7,616 nt of DNA, taken from contig JADLGU010000326.1 in assembly GCA_020849155.1 (NCBI GenBank), positions 1 through 7,616 on the forward strand. Direction: 5' to 3'. A program made the position numbers and the translations under genes. This document shows positions 6,126-7,616 of the stretch, piece after piece; within the stretch, counting starts at the first letter, position 1; each line of letters opens with the position of its first letter. Origin of the DNA: Rhodocyclaceae bacterium (lineage in GTDB: Bacteria > Pseudomonadota > Gammaproteobacteria > Burkholderiales > Rhodocyclaceae). Under the pieces are notes generated by a model, which ran no database searches, was not told where the DNA came from, and saw nothing but the letters and a program-made list of their open reading frames with translations.

Positions 6126-6554
6126 ATGGAGAAATTCTTGGACGCCCAGGGCATTGCCCTGACCGAATGCGCCAGCCACTACCTCGGCTGGCTGAAGGCC
6201 TGCTTCGGCGAGATCGTGCTGTTCAGCGAAGGCCGGGCGGGCGATGGCGGCACCGTCGGCTGGAGCCCGCGCGAACAGTTCGAGGCGTTGTGGGGCGGCC
6301 GCCAGATCGGCGAGGTGGCCGGATGTGCCTTCTACGTGATGCCTGGAGCGGAGGCGGAGCCCGTGGACCTGGTGCTCGACGTGGCCTTCGGCGCCGAGCG
6401 GCCGTTCCGTGGCTACACCGAGGTCCGGCTGGTGGCCCTGCCGTTGCCGCAGAGCGAGGAAGTGGCGGACATGCGCCGGCACGCCCGCTGGCGGACGGCG
6501 CATGCCGCCACCGAGGAATTGATGCGGCGGCTGAGCATGCGCAGCCAGGATTGA
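6126..6554 (+). CDS. Conserved-looking protein of unknown function, between ModE-PBP regulator and tupA
   Basis: I do not recognise this 142-residue protein. It begins MEKFLDAQGIALTECASHYLGWL and has an amphipathic-looking N-terminal helix. The middle contains GWSPREQFEALWGG, CAFYVMPG and a hydrophobic strand VDLVLDVAFG. RGYTEVRLVALPLP and a basic C-terminal helix (MRRHARWRTAHAATEELMRRL) follow. No signal peptide, membrane segment or metal-binding cluster is evident; cysteines C15, C26 and C67 are scattered. It looks like a small soluble alpha/beta protein. The ATG at 6126 is the first in-frame start after the regulator's divergent start, but it has no Shine-Dalgarno sequence, so it may be leaderless or the start may differ. 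It lies 17 bases before tupA on the same strand, so the two are probably co-transcribed and a role in tungstate/molybdate handling is plausible by context only. Codon use is like the neighbours, supporting a real gene. Confidence 0.72.
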   Translation: MEKFLDAQGIALTECASHYLGWLKACFGEIVLFSEGRAGDGGTVGWSPREQFEALWGGRQIGEVAGCAFYVMPGAEAEPVDLVLDVAFGAERPFRGYTEVRLVALPLPQSEEVADMRRHARWRTAHAATEELMRRLSMRSQD

Positions 6555-6571
6555 ATCAAAGGAGAGTATCG

Positions 6572-7381
6572 ATGCTTCAAGGGGTTCGTTGGGCGTCAGC
6601 CCTGTTCGGCGCGCTGCTGGTGCTGTGCGCATCCGCCCAGGCGCGCGACATCCGCCTGTCCACCACCACCAGCACGGAGAACTCGGGCCTGCTCAAGGCC
6701 ATCCTGCCGGTGTTCGAGAAGAAGCACGGCGCCAGGGTGCACGTCATCTCGGTCGGCACCGGCAAGGCGCTCGAACTGGGCAAGAACGGCGACGTCGACG
6801 TGGTGCTGGTGCATGCCCGCGCCGCCGAGGACAAGTTCGTCGCCGACGGGCATGGCGTCAATCGTCGCGACGTGATGGTCAACGACTTCATCCTGGTCGG
6901 CGCCCAGGAAGACCCGCTTGGCCTGCGCGGCTCGCGCGGGGTCATCGCGGCCTTCCGCAAGCTGGGCGGGGGACAGGCGAAGTTCATCTCGCGCGGCGAC
7001 AACTCCGGCACCGACCAGATGGAGAAGTCCTACTGGAAGGAGGCCGGCGTCGCGCCGAAAGGGGCCTGGTTCGTCTCCGCCGGCCTCGGCATGGGCGAGG
7101 TGCTGACCATGGCGGGGGAAATGAAGGCGTACACCCTGTCGGATCGCGCCACCTACGGCGCCTATCGCGCCAAGACCGGGCTCGACATCCTGGTGCAGGG
7201 CGATGCGAAGATGTTCAACCCCTACGGCATCATCGCCGTCAGCCCGAAAAAGTATCCGGACATCAACCACGACGGCGCCATGAAGCTGATCGAGTGGATC
7301 ACCTCGAAGGAGGGGCAGGAACTCATCGCCGGCTTCAGGGTGAGCGGCGAGCAGCTGTTCTTCCCGAGCGCCGGAAAATAG
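6572..7381 (+). CDS. tupA: TupA-like tungstate-binding periplasmic protein
   Basis: This is a substrate-binding protein of the TupABC-type tungstate ABC importer, acting in the periplasm. The 269-residue product starts with a signal peptide: a hydrophobic stretch to about residue 20 and a likely cleavage after SAQA at residue 24. The mature protein begins RDIRLSTTTSTENSGLL. This TTTST-x-x-SGLL segment near the N-terminus is the hallmark ligand loop of TupA proteins. Further family features are DVVLVHARAAEDKFV (about 76-90), VNDFILVG, SRGDNSGTDQMEKSYW (140-155) with a probable ligand-contact arginine and threonine, and FNPYGIIAV. The ATG at 6572 has AAAGGAG (6558-6564) upstream; a longer in-frame extension back to 6167 lacks any signal-peptide logic. 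Unusually, no tupB or tupC follows: the next gene is convergent two bases away. The partners must be encoded elsewhere, or the protein has another role. Ligand preference for tungstate over molybdate is known for the family, not shown here. Confidence 0.9.
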   Translation: MLQGVRWASALFGALLVLCASAQARDIRLSTTTSTENSGLLKAILPVFEKKHGARVHVISVGTGKALELGKNGDVDVVLVHARAAEDKFVADGHGVNRRDVMVNDFILVGAQEDPLGLRGSRGVIAAFRKLGGGQAKFISRGDNSGTDQMEKSYWKEAGVAPKGAWFVSAGLGMGEVLTMAGEMKAYTLSDRATYGAYRAKTGLDILVQGDAKMFNPYGIIAVSPKKYPDINHDGAMKLIEWITSKEGQELIAGFRVSGEQLFFPSAGK

Positions 7382-7383
7382 CG

Positions 7384-7616
7384 CTACCGCCGCCGTCCGA
7401 CGACGTGCATCTCGCAGGCCTTGCAGTCGAAGCGCAGCGTCAGGCGCTCGGCGCCGCTGACCAGAGTCATCGGTTCGGCGTTGACGCCCTTGATCTGCCA
7501 GTCCCTGGCTTCCCTGGGGCAGAGGTTGAAGCTGTAGCGCAGGCAGTGCTTGGTGATCATCAGCGATACGTCGCCGGGCGTGGTGTCGGCCTCGTAGGCA
7601 TCGGCGATCAGTTCGA
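7384..7616 (-). CDS. U32 peptidase-family protein, C-terminal end (partial)
   Basis: Read on the minus strand, the frame enters at the window edge (first full codon 7614-7612) and ends with TAG at 7386-7384, giving 76 residues. It shows SLMITKHCLRYSFNLCP, AEPMTLVSGAERLTLRFDC and a terminal CEMHVVG. This C-terminal module, with cysteines at fragment positions 24, 32, 64 and 67 (Cx7C and Cx2C), is characteristic of one branch of the U32 (collagenase-like peptidase) family. Some members of that family are RNA hydroxylation factors such as E. coli RlhA (YdcP). The catalytic part lies outside the window, so the exact subgroup is unknown. The gene is convergent with tupA, with two bases between stop codons, and is probably functionally unrelated. 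Confidence 0.8.
   Translation of the reverse strand, partial: ELIADAYEADTTPGDVSLMITKHCLRYSFNLCPREARDWQIKGVNAEPMTLVSGAERLTLRFDCKACEMHVVGRRR

Noticed and set aside
6167..6571. N-terminal extension of the tupA frame back to 6167
   Set aside because: It would overlap most of the unknown gene and bury the signal peptide internally. The start at 6572 has a strong Shine-Dalgarno sequence and a proper secretion signal.

Overview
The window is uniformly GC-rich and densely coding. It looks like a chromosomal segment from a denitrifying or otherwise facultatively anaerobic betaproteobacterium of the Rhodocyclales type (Thauera/Azoarcus/Aromatoleum-like). That assignment is an inference from gene content: a complete 4-hydroxybenzoyl-CoA reductase operon beside genes for molybdenum/tungsten enzyme maturation, metal sensing and metal binding. 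No mobile element, RNA gene, CRISPR array or compositional break was seen.

Layout. Bases 1-188 hold the 3' end of a large molybdopterin (bis-MGD, DMSO-reductase family) oxidoreductase subunit. It is followed after 12 bases by an FdhD-type sulfurtransferase (201-1118), the maturation factor such enzymes need. A short AT-richer gap with a plausible promoter leads into hcrC-hcrA-hcrB (1177-4948), three translationally coupled genes for the gamma, alpha and beta subunits of 4-hydroxybenzoyl-CoA reductase. This enzyme reductively removes the para-hydroxyl group and delivers benzoyl-CoA to the anaerobic benzoyl-CoA pathway. The beta subunit carries the extra cysteine-rich loop that separates this enzyme from ordinary xanthine-oxidase-family hydroxylases.

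Convergent to hcrB is a regulator (4970-6043, minus strand) that joins a ModE-type winged helix to a periplasmic-binding-protein-like sensor domain. Divergent from it, across an 82-base gap with an AT-rich palindrome, are a 142-residue protein of unknown function (6126-6554) and a TupA-like tungstate-binding protein (6572-7381). The transporter membrane and ATPase genes (tupB, tupC) do not follow. The next gene is the convergent 3' end of a U32 peptidase-family gene (7384-7616, minus strand), with only two bases between the stop codons.

How the parts fit. Every recognisable gene except the U32 fragment concerns a pterin-bound Mo or W enzyme or the supply and sensing of its metal. The most interesting proposal is that the ModE-PBP regulator, the unknown protein and the orphan TupA form a small oxyanion-response module. 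A 9-base word (TTATGTATT) occurs both at the predicted hcr promoter and, inverted, inside the palindrome at the regulator/unknown-gene junction, so the same regulator may control both. That link is a hypothesis from sequence similarity only.
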